NCBI GenBank assembly: GCA_905183005.1
Contig: CAJJDO010000004.1
Span: 724,870-788,869, forward strand
Origin: Paramecium pentaurelia
Lineage: Eukaryota; Ciliophora; Oligohymenophorea; Peniculida; Parameciidae
DNA: 64,000 nt
Direction of reading: 5' to 3'
Shown: in pieces, positions 1-12,107 of the stretch
Layout: each line of letters opens with the position of its first letter
Numbering within the stretch: position 1 is the first letter of the stretch
Notes under the pieces: generated by a model
What the model was told of the DNA's origin: nothing
Seen by the model: the letters and a program-made list of their open reading frames with translations, nothing else
Databases searched by the model: none
Program-made: the position numbers and the translations under genes

Positions 1-21
1 TATAAAAAATTTAAATATTAA

Positions 22-1886
22 ATGGCAAAAATTATAGATAATTATATACTAATTGAAGCAATTGGATAAGGATCCTTTGGAGAAATACACAAAGGTCGAA
101 ATTTAATTTCAAAAGAAGCAGTTACAGTGAAAACAATAAAATTAGATAGATTTTTAAATGATTCTCTCTTGAAAGAAATGATTATTAACGAAATTTAAGC
201 ATTGAAAAAATTAGAAGATTAACACATTGTAAGAATGATAAAGATGTTAAAATCAGCAAATAATATCTATTTAGTCTATGAACACCTTAATGGAGGGTCT
301 TTGGAAAATTATTTATAGGAAAAAGGCAGATTATGTGAATAAGAAGGACGATAACTTATGACAAATATATTTAAGTAATGATAATTAATAATAACTAGAG
401 GATTTAAAACTTTAAACCATGAAAAAATAATACATAGAAATATAAATCCTTCTAATCTATTTTTTAATGATGGAGTTATTAAAATAAAGAACTTTTTTTG
501 TTGTAAATCATTAACTAGTTAAAAATTATTTGATCCAGGTATATTTATATATGAATATATTAGAGAATTATTTATATACTGCTCCAGAAATATTGTTAAA
601 GACTTAATAGACTTAATATGAAGATAAATGTGATATATTCTCATTAGGATTGGTATTTTACAAGATATTTTTTGGATAATTACCATTCCCTGAAAATATT
701 GAGTAAGATTAACTCATAGAATTGTATTAGTCTTAAGATTTCAATCCAATAATTGAAGGTTTGTCTGAAAATACATCTTAAATCTTAAATGGAATGCTCT
801 AAATTGATCAATAAAGAAGAATTGAATGGTAAACATTATTTCATGAAGATGAAGTACCCACAACCTAAGTACTTGGAAATTCAACTAACCAAAATTTTGC
901 ATCAAATTATTAAATTAATTCATAAGTTTAATAATTCGAGACAGTTGGTTAATAAAACTTTTACATATCCTAATAATCTTTATAAAATCAAATAACTGCA
1001 AGTCCTAATGAATTACTAAAAAGAAGAAATAATTAATCAGATAAAGAAAATATTAAAGTCATAAAAGAAAATGATAATAATTATTAATGTAATAAAACTG
1101 TTGAAAAGGAGTCTAATATATCATAATATTAAATACCAATCTAATAATAATAATAGACATCTTAAATTTAATAAATTAATGCTTAGTAAAGTGTTGTTAA
1201 ATAAATATAAAATTAATTATTTGATCTTAGATATAAATTTAATATTCTCATCAAAGGAATTATAAGAATTGAATAACTAGAAAATTGGTCAGCTAAAATT
1301 AAAACAGAAATCTGCATGATCTTTTTAATTAAAAAAGCTATTAAATTTATAAATGAAATGATTGATATATGTTAAAACACTGATAAATAATGGGTCATGT
1401 TTAAAAATAAAAATGATTTCATTAAAATATTATAGAAAGATTATGATGAATTATTAGCTTAGTTCAAATACCTTAAATAAATTGTAAATAATTCTAATTT
1501 ATTTTTAGAATAGTTGCTAACATGAAGAACTTAATTCTCATGAAATTATTGATGAATAATATATTGATAATGTATTAATAATGATAGCAAAATAAATTTC
1601 AATGGATTTTGGATAAATACGATCAAGTATACGTGGAAATTCTTAAATTAAAAGCAATGTAATATATTTATCTAATTTTTAGTCTTTTAATTATGAATAA
1701 AATAGTTAAAGAAATGGTAGCTTTATTGAATAAAAGCAAAATATTTCAAATTAATAAATTTTCGCAATCTTTTTGATTGATTTAGTTAAAGGATAAATCT
1801 AGGATGATGATTAAAGAAATTACTTTAAAAAAATAGAAGAATCAAAATTGACAGAATTGTTAGATTTTAAATTAAAATAAATTTGA
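22..1886 (+). CDS. Protein kinase-like protein, probable pseudokinase
   Basis: An N-terminal kinase fold of about 260 residues is followed by a long Gln/Asn-rich tail; 596 aa in all. I see a glycine loop (GQGSFGEIHKG, about residue 15), a beta-3 lysine (AVTVK), a degenerate catalytic loop HRNINPSN where HRDLKPxN is usual, NFF in place of DFG, then YTAPEIL and a CDIFSLGLVFYK helix. Loss of both catalytic aspartates suggests no phosphotransfer; the intact lysine may still allow ATP binding. Three introns (375-398, 539-563, 1484-1508; 24, 25 and 25 nt) restore one frame, and the two that precede APE and the tail are required for it. The lobes resemble ULK/ATG1- or NEK-type kinases, but subfamily is not certain. 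The ATG lies close to the window edge. Confidence 0.85.
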
Positions 1887-2139
1887 TTTAGTTTTATGAA
1901 ATATTTTTATTTAATTTGTATACTTTTAGAAAATAGTAAAAGTGGAATTTTCTATAAAAATTTTAATAATTTCATTATTCAATAATAAATCTTCTCTTTA
2001 AAATGTTAAAATGTAAGAATGAAAATAAAAATTGAAGGAAAATTTTGATAAATTCTGCTTATTATAATTAATTTAATTTTAAGGTTTATTTCTATATAAA
2101 TGATGTCTATTACTCTTTCAATAGATCATTCTTCTCTAA

Positions 2140-4021
2140 ATGAATAATTATCAAAACACTCTAATTTATCTTCAAAACTTATATAGTTCAAATTATAATG
2201 ATTTGCAGAATGAGTTGTAATAGAATTCTTAAATTTAATAGAAATTTATTGATAATTTATTTTGTAGTAAAATTATCTTTAGTTTATCTGAATTAATAAT
2301 AGGAAATCTATCAATTAATAAATATGATAAATATACAAAATTATAATAATTAAACTTTATTAGTTTAACAAATAAAAAATTAATGAAACTATCAAGTGCT
2401 TCTGGTTGCTAATAAAGAGAATAAGAAAAAGGAAATAAAGAATTAAATAAATTATCCAAGTTGTTAAATAAATATATCTATTATAAAGTCCTTACAAATT
2501 ACCAATAGGAATTAAATCTAGTAAGCCAAGTGATTCTACTCAAAAGATGGAATGGGAAAAGTTATATGAAGAGAGTCATTAATTAAAATTATTAGTAAAT
2601 TAATTTAGAGATGAGAATATACAATTTTAAGGACTAAAAATGCTAATTTAGAGGTAAACATTTATTGATATTCTTAAAAGGAAGATTTAATCAAGTGCAC
2701 AAATATTATAAAAGAGATGGAATAGACAGGAAATATGAAAAGATTGTATTAAACTCCAACTTAAGATAATTAAATGATTTTAAACCTGAAAACTTAAGTC
2801 AAATCTTTAAATGAACAATTATAAGATTCCAAATAAGAACTATAAAATATGAAGAGAACTTCTAAATACACTAAATAAACAGAATTGGAAATAGAATGTA
2901 AATAATTTTAAGATGAGACTATAAGACTATCTTAAATTACAGAATAGTTGATAAATGATAACATTTATTAAAAATAATTTGAAAATGAGCAGAATAAATT
3001 GAAAGAAATACTAATGCAAAGAGAACAACTCATAAAACAAATGCAAGAAGAATTAGAATATTATATGGAAGAGAATAAAGCACTATCTGAAAAACTCTAA
3101 TAAATGGTTCAAGCTTATCAAGAACTTGATAAAGTGTATAATAAATATTAGAATGAAGCCAAAAATAAACTCAAAATTAAAGAAAAACAAATATCCGATC
3201 TTAAAAATGATATTAATAGAATTTCCTTAAATACAAAATAATCAAAGCAAATTACTATTAAGAAACCCAATCCTTAAAAAATTATTGAAAAATCCATTAA
3301 TAATACTACCAAAAGAGACTAATCATTCAAAAACAATAATAATTTGATTAATAACAGCAATAAAAATAATATTTTAGGCTAAAGTGTAAATAGATCAATG
3401 ATGGACTTAATTGAATAACCTGTCGAACCGCATGAACTTTCGGAAATAAGTATATTTATAAAATAATGTAGGGTTGGAAGTAAGACTAAGATTAAGCTAA
3501 GCTTAAATTCCAGCTGTAAAATTAGATCGGATCTACTATTGATTTCAACTCCCTTTATAATAGATTAACTAAGCAACCTTTCCTATTAGATGAGCCAAAT
3601 GCGATGTTACTTGCTAGTTATCTTATTGAAAAGCACAACTAATAATATCCTTAAAATATAAAAATCAATTTAACTTAATAGAATGAATTTAAAAATCAGA
3701 ATTTATTAATATTATTGGATTTTGGCCTATTTATGATAAGGTTGAATCCAAAATTCTAGAAACTAATCTTTCAAGATTGTTTACTAAAAATGTTATATTG
3801 ATAGAGTAAAACTTAATGACTAAAACTTTAAATACTTAGAGTTATTTATTTTGCTTGATTAATTGTTGAAATAATATCAATTGAGTCTTAAATAAATGGA
3901 GTAATAATATCTTCTCTTAAAAGTACATTAATAAATTATTCAGTTAGGTAATTAAAGACTGCCTAAATATTAGAAAAATAAATGGATCTTTGATTTATAA
4001 ATATTTAAAGGAAATATGTGA
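2140..4021 (+). pseudogene. Coiled-coil gene with broken reading frame
   Basis: Translated pieces are clearly protein-like: a long Glu/Lys/Gln coiled coil around 2560-3250 (for example LKEILMQREQLIKQMQEEL), an Asn-rich linker near 3320, and a C-terminal part reading QPFLLDEPNAMLLASYLIE and, in another frame, IIGFWPIYDKVESKILET. Probable introns at 2463-2488 and 2654-2680 join some exons, and 3450-3471 looks like another. No set of GT..AG introns that I could find joins all pieces: single-base shifts seem needed near 2640 (an A5 run), 3400, 3660 and 3790. Either this is a decaying paralogue or the assembly has homopolymer errors. The last frame ends at TGA 4019-4021. Family not recognised. Confidence 0.5.
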
Positions 4022-4068
4022 TTCATTGTTATCTATTTAATAAAATATAAGAGAAAGGAGGAACACCT

Positions 4069-4557
4069 ATGAATTATAATCATCCCATTAATACATATAA
4101 AAATAATTCTTATCTTTTCTCTACTTTTATCGAGATAGGATCTCAATCTAAACTGATAAATTGTTCACAATTTAATTATCAGATTTCTACTGAAATTAAT
4201 CTTGTTTAAATTAAATATTAAAAAGCCTATCAATTTATTAATTAGCATCCTTAAAACCATTATATTAAAAGTAATAATGTAATTAAATAATAAATTCTGA
4301 TAACTAAAAAGAATAGAAAAGAAAACCAGCTATAATAATACTATGAAGTTTTCATAAAATAGAGGTAAAGGAAAAAATTCGAGGAAGATGATGATTTAGA
4401 TAAGTATTATTTCGAAGAAAATGTTATTAAAGATGATGATTATAAATAAGATCACAATTTTAATGATTATAGTGAAATGTATTCTGAAAGTTAATATAAA
4501 TATTAAATCAAAAATAAAACAAATAAATCAGATAATTATGAATAAGAAGGAAAATGA
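4069..4557 (+). CDS. Hypothetical low-complexity protein
   Basis: An intronless 162-codon frame in the ciliate code, starting 48 bp after the preceding gene. The protein is Asn/Gln/Lys/Tyr-rich. The middle is acidic (EEDDDLDKYYFEEN, about residue 108) and follows a basic stretch. No domain, signal peptide or membrane segment is visible. It is real by codon pattern and by the single TGA at its end, but I cannot assign a function. It could also be a downstream remnant of the broken gene before it. Confidence 0.5.
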
Positions 4558-4641
4558 TTAGAAAATTGATAATCTATTTATCTATATATGAGATTTATTT
4601 CGATAAAAATTATCACTCAACAATTGACTTTATTTTGAATA

Positions 4642-5369
4642 ATGAATTTATTAAATGAAAAAACTTTATAAGCATTTAATTCACTCAAAAATTAAGGCTA
4701 ATTGAATATTGATTTAAGAATTAAAACTAGACCTTTGACACCCACTAAAAAGATGATTAGATTGCCAAAACGTCTTTTAAAATCAATTACATAAATTGAA
4801 GGTTTGAAAAAATAGAAATCATATCATAAATAGAGAGCTATCATTAAGTAGCATTCATTTAAACCAGAAATAGAAGAAGTCAAAATAGAGTCATTTAATG
4901 AAATGCCTATGAGTAAAAAAAAAGAAATTAGAGTAACAGATGGAACAGAAGAATTGATATTAAGACAATAAGAAATTCAGAGATAGACTAAAAAGAAAAA
5001 TATTAATGAAGAGATAAATGATTTGAAAAAATTAGAATAGCAACTACTCTTGACATATACAGGTAGATATGAAAATTAGGAAGAAGAAGAGGAGTAAATA
5101 GAAACAGTTTTAAATAATAGAAGAGAATAAATATATAGAAAAATTTATGAAAATGTCAAGGCAATTTAAGGGATAGATTAAAAGGCTGAGTTATAGAAAT
5201 AAAGAGATTAAGATTTATTAAAATACATTAAATATTAGTAAGATTCAAATAAAAATAAAAAACATATATAAGTATAATTATTAGAGGCATAAAAATAAAT
5301 TGAATAATTACAAAAGTTATCTAGACCAGGAACTTCTTAAAGAATGAGTTCAACATCAAGTTTAAATCA

Positions 5370-5440
<71 letters not shown>

Positions 5441-5778
5441 TTAATAATGAACAATTCGATATAAAAATAAATTAATTATTTATTAAGAATCCTTCTAAAT
5501 AATAATAATAAGTTTCACCTTTAAAAGGATAACAATAATAAAGTTCAACAAGAAAATTATCTCAAAAAATGTCATTAGTTGGTTCAAATCATACTTCCCA
5601 ATAAAATATTCTAGAAAATACTTCTGGTTAATAATTATTGTTATTCAATTAAACTCATAAGAAAATTGATGAAGAACTATTACATATTTTATTGACTAGA
5701 TGGAAGAATATTAAGTAACTTAAATATCAATAATTAGTTCAAATAAGAAAAGAATCAAATAGAAAAAGGTATTTATGA
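4642..5778 (+). CDS. Coiled-coil protein with polyasparagine tract
   Basis: A single open frame of 378 codons with no intron needed. The first 140 residues are basic. Residues 90-240 form a charged helical region with an acidic patch (ENQEEEEEQ) typical of coiled coils. A run of 22 Asn encoded by AAT repeats follows near residue 245, then a Ser/Gln-rich linker and a short helical end (HKKIDEELLHILLTRWKNIKQ). No catalytic motif is visible. TGA 5776-5778 ends the frame just before the ankyrin gene. Family not recognised. Confidence 0.7.
5374..5439 (+). repeat. AAT trinucleotide microsatellite (22 units)
   Basis: Uninterrupted AAT x22 inside a coding frame, giving polyasparagine. It is in phase with the host gene, so unit-number changes would alter length without shifting frame. 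Confidence 0.95.
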
Positions 5779-5891
5779 AGTTAGATGATGAACAATTATA
5801 AGAAAAAAGAAAATAAAGGAGGTAGTATTTATGCCAAAAATTATTGTCGTGGCTCTAAAAAATGAATAGATGCAAAATCTCATTATAAGAA

Positions 5892-6350
5892 ATGAGTAAC
5901 TTTCAATTTCCATCATAACCCTTTCAAATAGATGGATCTTTTATATTTCTCAGATATATAAAATATAATAATATAATAGAAATAAAAAATTTAATAAAAT
6001 TTAATAGAAACTTACTTTTTGAATTTAATCATTTAGGATAAACTTGTTTACATATTGCTGCTTCAAAAGGAAACTCTACCTTATTGTAATATTTGTTATA
6101 GTGTGGAGCTGATTATGAAGCAAAAGATTTCATGAACAGAAATCCATTATGGTATGCAGTTGAAGCTTAAAGCGAAGAATCATTTAAAATGTTATTAAAA
6201 ATTGGAGCAACACCATGGAATATTCAAACTTCGAATGCTTGGTTTGCTGATATATTGTAATAGGCTAAAAAAATACATACTTTAATCTCAATATCCCCTC
6301 ATACTGTAAAATCATTAATTTTAGAACATGAATTTGAAAGAATATTGTGA
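5892..6350 (+). CDS. Small ankyrin-repeat protein
   Basis: A 152-aa frame carrying an unmistakable ankyrin unit: GQTCLHIAASKGNSTLLQYL, then LQCGADYEAKDFMNRNPLWY and a second, weaker unit ending MLLKIGATPW. Ankyrin repeats are protein-binding helices; no other domain is present, so the partner is unknown. I chose the ATG of MSNFQFPS. An in-frame ATG 30 bases upstream (5862) is also possible. The gene lies 113 bp after the polyAsn gene on the same strand. TGA 6348-6350 is followed by a tail-to-tail gap before minus-strand genes begin. Confidence 0.8.
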
Positions 6351-6506
6351 ATACAATAAAATTATATATAAATCATTTTATGTAATAAGTTTATGGGCGA
6401 CCTTGATGGTTTATGATCACAATCTTTTGCATTAAGGATTATAATGGTTTGTTTTAGGGTGGATATTAGGTTTTATTAGAAATTTTGAAAATTCTGGAGC
6501 AATCAA

Positions 6507-6833
6507 TCATCGAGACAGCAATCTTTTTTCTTCTTCTTTCCTAACTTCTCTTTGAATACATACTTAATTCTAATGACGAGAATAATCAGTTTCTTAATCT
6601 AATTAAGTATTAAAACACTAAAGACTTGGATTACTAAATAATTATTATGATTGTTATTAATGCTACGAATATTGTTTATTTGGTAAGAGTCTTCTAATTG
6701 ATAATGATTGTTATTTTTTATTTTCATATTTTGTTTATAGAAATATTTTTTAATACAAGTCGAGATCACGTAAAAACTTTTCACTTTGTGCTATTTCATT
6801 TTTTTGATGAGTACTTTTAATTGAATTTTTCAT
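6507..6833 (-). CDS. Small hypothetical basic protein
   Basis: A continuous 108-codon frame in the ciliate code without introns. It is rich in Gln and Lys/Arg, starts MKNSIKSTHQKNEIAQSEKF and ends in a charged helix (REVRKEEEKRLLSR). It sits 53 bp downstream of the Piwi gene on the same strand. No known domain. A second, overlapping minus-strand frame at roughly 6380-6556 is also open, so the exact gene boundaries here are not certain. Confidence 0.5.
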
Positions 6834-6886
6834 TAATTATATTTTAGAATTGATGCTTTGTATTTTAATGGATTTATTAATATTTT

Positions 6887-9329
6887 TCAAATAAAGAAGA
6901 GGGATCTCCTTTGATTTAATATTTGGTTTGGCTTAATTAATGTCTATGGCTTACGAGGATCAAATCTATCTCCAATAAAATTAGAACAAACATGAGCATA
7001 TTGGATTGGGGCAGGAATCTAGAATCAAATAAATGTTACTTTTATTGCCCCACTAAAATTGTAATACATATAACATAATTTATAAGCTAGAGCTTACAAT
7101 TTCTTAATAATATTTGGTTCATCTATTAAATCATTTACTAAAATATGATAGTAAGTAGGCTATACAGTTCCTTAAGTGGTTTTTTATGAAATCAAATAAA
7201 ACCCATCTTTTCCATTACAAATTTCATTATCAATCAAAGTTCCTTATTATGGATTGTCCAAGTTCCTAATTATTAATATAAATAAAGAACCTTTCTCCAG
7301 CATAAAATTTAGCTCCTACTTTTTTATTAACAGAAAGTACAATCAGTTTAATAGGTTTATTTTGATTTTTTGCCTTTTTAACTTATTCAATTGCCTATCT
7401 AAATTGAGCAACCTCTGTTTCAATCACTGTTTTTGCTTGGGAATTTGAAACCCCATCTCTAAAAATTATGATCCTAGAAGGAAGAGGTGTTTTATTATCA
7501 CTTGTGAAAGATTCTAATGATTTAACCAAAACTGGACATAAACTAAATGAAAATTCAATTCCAGTATCCATTTCAATAGATTATGTCATGTATTTACTAA
7601 AGAATTCATCTTCAGTAGATACAAATGATAACATTGACTTTCTTCCTTTAGCTGTTGAATGATAAACATCCATTCCACAAATCATTGTTGGTTGATCAGT
7701 AAATGGTAAATCTGAAATTCCCCATGGAGTACCTCCTACTTTAGCACAAATTTAAACTAACAATTTATTACAAATTGTCTTAACTTTTCCTTTTGGTTAA
7801 TTTAATGTAGAACTTAAAATTACTTATGATGCTATAGGACAATCATTAATTAAGTATCTTTTTAGATCAGTGTATAAAGGAGCATTTTTTTTGGGACCAT
7901 TCAAAATTAATAATAAAAGGGTTACTTTTTAAGGTCCTTGGGATTATTAAACAATAAAATCAATTTATTTAATCCAATCTTCAATTCTATTTGTATGTAT
8001 AGCGAATGTTCTTGGAGCTTTGCATTAGAATTTACAATATTCAATACTTTCTCTCAAACATGACATGAAATCTTCAGCTTATCTTGAATCTCTATCACTA
8101 TACAGGATGCCCCAATTCTCTAAACCAACTCCTCTTAACATAGCAGTTTATGTATCTCTGTCTAAATTACCTGTTTCTATATTTATTGAAGTATTATTTC
8201 CCATAATAATATTGCCAGGTTTGATTTTGGAACTCTAAATTTGTAGACACTTAGATTCAAGTTAAATATTCCATTTCTTAATTAATTCTTCACTTTCTTT
8301 ATTATGAAAACATTAAATAAATTGATCTGCTTATTTGACTCTATCAACTCCTCTTGGTTTAGTAACAGTAGATAATTATTTCATAGTTTAAAAGTTATTT
8401 CTCATTTCATTAGATAATCCAGTTAATACACATAATTCAGGTATTAAATAGATAATCTTTTCTTCTTATCCTTTTCTTGATTTTTCTAACACTTCTATCA
8501 AAGGTTAGGCACTATCTTAGATATTTATTTTATATCTATATATAATATATTAAAATACTTTTCTGAATAATATTGCATGTAACTCATTTTGGATCCACTC
8601 TAATTTTCAAACTCACTTTTAGGATTCATTTCTCTATTTATTTTGTTAACTCTATAAAATTTATAATTATAAACTGTCATAACAATGGCTCCTTCTATTA
8701 AAGAATAATCTCTAGAGTTTCGTAATTCTTCATACATAGTTGTACTTCTTAACATTTTGAAAGATGAATCAATATTGATATAATACTTACCTTGTTCCTC
8801 TTATTTTATTAGACTACAAGTAACTCCAGGTAATACCTGAATTTAATTATTATATATACTTTTAGTCCAAATTAATCAAAATTTATAATATTCTTAGTAT
8901 TAAAGTACTTTCGACCAATTTGTAATAATTTTTATTACTTTAACAACATTTTAAAGAACCTTCCAATCAATCCAGTATATTCTGGTTCTCCAGGTTTAAG
9001 AACTGCTTTTTCTTCCAAAGATATAGTATAATTGGTTCCTTCCTCTTCATATATTCCTAGAATCAATCCCATAGTTTAGGCTCTAACTGGAGAATATAAT
9101 ATTTAATTATTTGTGATAAACACTTTGAGGTTTTCCTGTAATCCTGATTTGGCTGCCTTAAATAAGTCTCTCCATTTACAAATCTATTATTCTGGGGTCA
9201 TGAAAGGTTAGAAAGAAATCTAATAATAATAATTCAAATATCTATTACTTAATATCTGTATATGTGGCTGTTTGGGTTTATTTGTATTTAGTAGAAATTA
9301 GTGAATACTGTTTATCCTCTTTCAATCAT
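6887..9329 (-). CDS. Piwi/Argonaute protein (Ptiwi family)
   Basis: Six exons joined by five introns (9220-9248, 8837-8859, 8536-8558, 7266-7290, 7019-7039) give 773 aa, a normal Piwi length. Order seen: N-terminal segment (QTVFTNFYQIQI), PAZ-like region near residue 200 (MYEELRNSRDYSLIEGAIVM), MID, then PIWI. The slicer residues appear intact: Asp in TMICGMDVYH, Asp in IIIFRDGVSN, His in IPAPIQYAHVCSNF. In Paramecium, Ptiwi proteins bind scnRNAs, iesRNAs or siRNAs for genome rearrangement and silencing. Which paralogue this is cannot be told from sequence alone. The 21-nt intron is a multiple of three and carries an in-frame TGA. The upstream sequence is not open, so the N-terminus is probably at this ATG. 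Confidence 0.93.
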
Positions 9330-9940
9330 TTACAATAATATATAATACATCAAGTCCAAATACTATCATGAATATATTTGATAAAAAAACCAAGGATTTT
9401 ACATTTATGTTCTATAATAATTAGGATTCATGTTTCTGACTACAAAAAACTAATTTTATAAATTTATTTTGATGATTAATTTAATTAATTTCAAATGAAA
9501 ATAGAAATTAATATAAAAAATGTATTATTATTCTTTTAAATTAACAATAAGCTAAATTGAGTATTTCTATTTAAAGTATAAAAACAATTTATCTAAAGTA
9601 TCATTAAATAAATGATATGGAATATAAGTAATAAATGATGTTATTTTTGATGAATTAATATAATATAAGGTTTAAATAATACTTATTATTAATGATATCT
9701 ATCAGTTTTTATGTTAATGATGTATTCACACAAAATCTCCTTTTTTTTTAAACTAAGTTTATTATTAAGAAACATTTTTTAAATAAAAATAATTTAATTG
9801 TTGATTTTATTTGGACAAATCTTTATAAAATTAAATTTTTTCATAAAGTAATATTTTATCCATCAGAAAATTTCATTTATTACTTAATTTATACAAAATT
9901 TTTAATTGTATAGTAAGATAATTCATAAAAATTAAGAATA
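9330..9940. other. AT-rich intergenic region
   Basis: About 610 bases between the Piwi start (minus) and a weak plus-strand ORF. I see short A/T runs and no open frame with protein character. It should contain the Piwi promoter. Confidence 0.6.
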
Positions 9941-10200
9941 ATGTCGATTAATATTGATGAGATTCTGTAAAAATTAAGAAATTCATCAATTGAAATATAT
10001 AATTTAATTCTGCATGATTAGGATGGATTCTAATTAAGATTTAGTTATTTAATCATAGAGATTTTTAACAATTCTAGATTTATCAGATCAAATATAATAT
10101 TTTACATTTAAGAAGGATATAAAAATAGTAAACATAATTTCTCTATTGATTATTTTGAATAGGATGTTTCATATAATTAATAAGGTATAAGAACTATTTT
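9941..10200 (+). CDS. Possible small gene, end uncertain
   Basis: The frame from ATG 9941 begins MSINIDEILQKLRNSSIEIY and has ordinary ciliate codon use, but meets no TGA before it runs into the opposite-strand gene. A 19-nt intron (GTTTCATATAATTAATAAG) would bring a TGA into frame near 10200; this is a guess. No family recognised. It may be a relic. Confidence 0.3.
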
Positions 10201-10291
10201 GATGACTAAAACTACTAATAAAATTGAAATTAATAAATAATAAAATTAATAATAAGGTATCATTATAATTTTAATTAGTAATGATAGTTTT

Positions 10292-10997
10292 TCATTTTAT
10301 TATAATTTATTTCTTATTCATCAAAGCATTTAAATATTCATTCATACCACTATATTCATTTTATCCAAATTTGATTAATATTAGTTTCTAATTAATATCT
10401 AACTCAAATAGATTATGAGGTCTTTTACTAAATTCTTCTTCACTATTTTCAAGTACAAACAAATTATAAAATTCATATTCACTTTTTGGCTAAACTGCAG
10501 AATTTACAATTTTAAAATCATTAATATTGAATTTTACTAATCCCTATTTCTCATTCAATTAGAAAGTTTCTCTTAATTCTTAATTATCATATTTACTTTG
10601 AGGTTCAGAAGCATTTAATTTATAAATAATTACATAATCCTTACCATTTTTATCCATATATATAAATTGAGGTTTCTTTGCTTCTTATTGTAAATATGTT
10701 AATCTTTATTTTGAATAGATTAACTAATTAATAAATTAAATAATATACAAAGAATCCTAAAAATGCAGATATATGTAGAAAGTCTAAAGATCCAAAAAAT
10801 AACCAATAACTTGAATAAAGTGAGATTGGAACTAATTTAGCGATTCGTAAATATATCTTCTATTTTTACTCTTCCTAAGACAACTCTTTCTACTTAAATA
10901 TTGGAATATATTATTGATTGATCCATAAATTTGGTACTACATATTTTGTAGGGTAGTATTTTTGCAGAGTACAAAATCTAGATATTAATTTAATCAT
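10292..10997 (-). CDS. Probable mitochondrial membrane protein
   Basis: Two exons around a 25-nt intron (10724-10748) give 226 aa. The N-terminus (MIKLISRFCTLQKYYPTKYV) is basic, hydroxylated and free of acids, as in mitochondrial presequences. Residues about 55-85 form two hydrophobic segments with a short turn (ISLYSSYWLFFGSLDFLHIS). The C-terminal half is soluble and mixed-charge. This resembles the layout of TMEM70/TMEM186-type inner-membrane assembly proteins, but I cannot show homology. Targeting is inferred from composition only. Confidence 0.7.
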
Positions 10998-11110
10998 AAT
11001 TTAATTTTAATTTTATTTAACAACAATATTAAATTCTATTATTTATGAATATTGTAAATACATATTTGATTCTTGTATTTTTATATATATTTAATACTTA
11101 AATATCAAGT

Positions 11111-11861
11111 TCATATATTTAATAATTATTTAAATGTTATTTTCAATTTTTCCAATACGAATTTCAAATCATTCTTTTTCTTTATTGAATAGCATATCAT
11201 TAAAAATAAAACAAAGAGTAATACAACTGTCTTTCGTCCAATTACTTTAGAAAATAGATATCGTTTTTATTTAGGAATTTCTATTGTTAGTTATTAATGG
11301 CGATGCTCATGAACTTGATTTTGTTATTGTTTGCCTTAATGAATTAACCCTTTTTTCTATGTTTCAATCAAATTTAATTCTTCTTATATTGTCTATGCCT
11401 TATTTCATGATTATACCTTTCTTATTTATTCATTATAAATATTTTTAGTTTCTTTAATTACTTCTTGGACATCAAACATTTCAACTAAAGTCTCTAAATA
11501 GTATTGTTTAAAAATAATCATTTATTGATCTTAATGCATGTCCAATTATTAATTAAATACATTTGATAACTTGATAATTTCTAAAGCTAATTTATGTTAT
11601 TTAAAATTATTAAATAACCTTGCTCTTTACAATATTGAAATGAAAATACAATTCTATGAGCAATTACAAATTTTCTTAAACATATTATTTATTTCTCATC
11701 ACTCTTTCATATGCTTAATCATATAATCCATATTCTAATAAGGCTTATATTTTTTTTGAAAACTAATCATCTAATTTAATTTAGTCTTGAGTATTACTAA
11801 AATTTGAATTATCAATAGATTAAACATCCTGTCTTAGATTGTTTTAAATTAACTATTACAT
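11111..11861 (-). CDS. Helical-repeat protein with C-terminal membrane anchor
   Basis: Three exons give 235 aa once a 25-nt intron and an 18-nt intron (11399-11416) are removed. The N-terminal 130 residues look like TPR/helical hairpins (LLEYGLYDQAYERV; LARLFNNFKQHKLALEIIKL). A coiled region follows, then a hydrophobic stretch VVLLFVLFLMICYSI and a basic tail of about 25 residues. The topology suggests a membrane-tethered adaptor; peroxisomal Pex26/APEM9-like proteins share this plan, but that is only an analogy. The 18-nt intron is at the lower limit for introns and carries an in-frame TGA. Confidence 0.7.
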
Positions 11862-12107
11862 TCCACTTATAAAAATTAATTAGAATTAAAATTTTGAAAT
11901 TATTATATTAATATTTTTAATCATATTTTGAATTGTTTAAATATTTGTCCAATTCTTAATAGATTTATTTTTAATTATCAGAAGACAATATTGAGAAACT
12001 AGAATCTTCCAAAAATTTGAGATTAAACACATGAACAGAATATTAATAAATAAAAAAATGAAAATTAATCATAATAAAGTAATAAATTGAATGTTTTTGA
12101 AAAAAAA

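Noticed and set aside
789..1265. Short standard-code ORFs inside the first gene
   Set aside because: They lie in other frames of the pseudokinase tail, which is open in the ciliate code with three introns.
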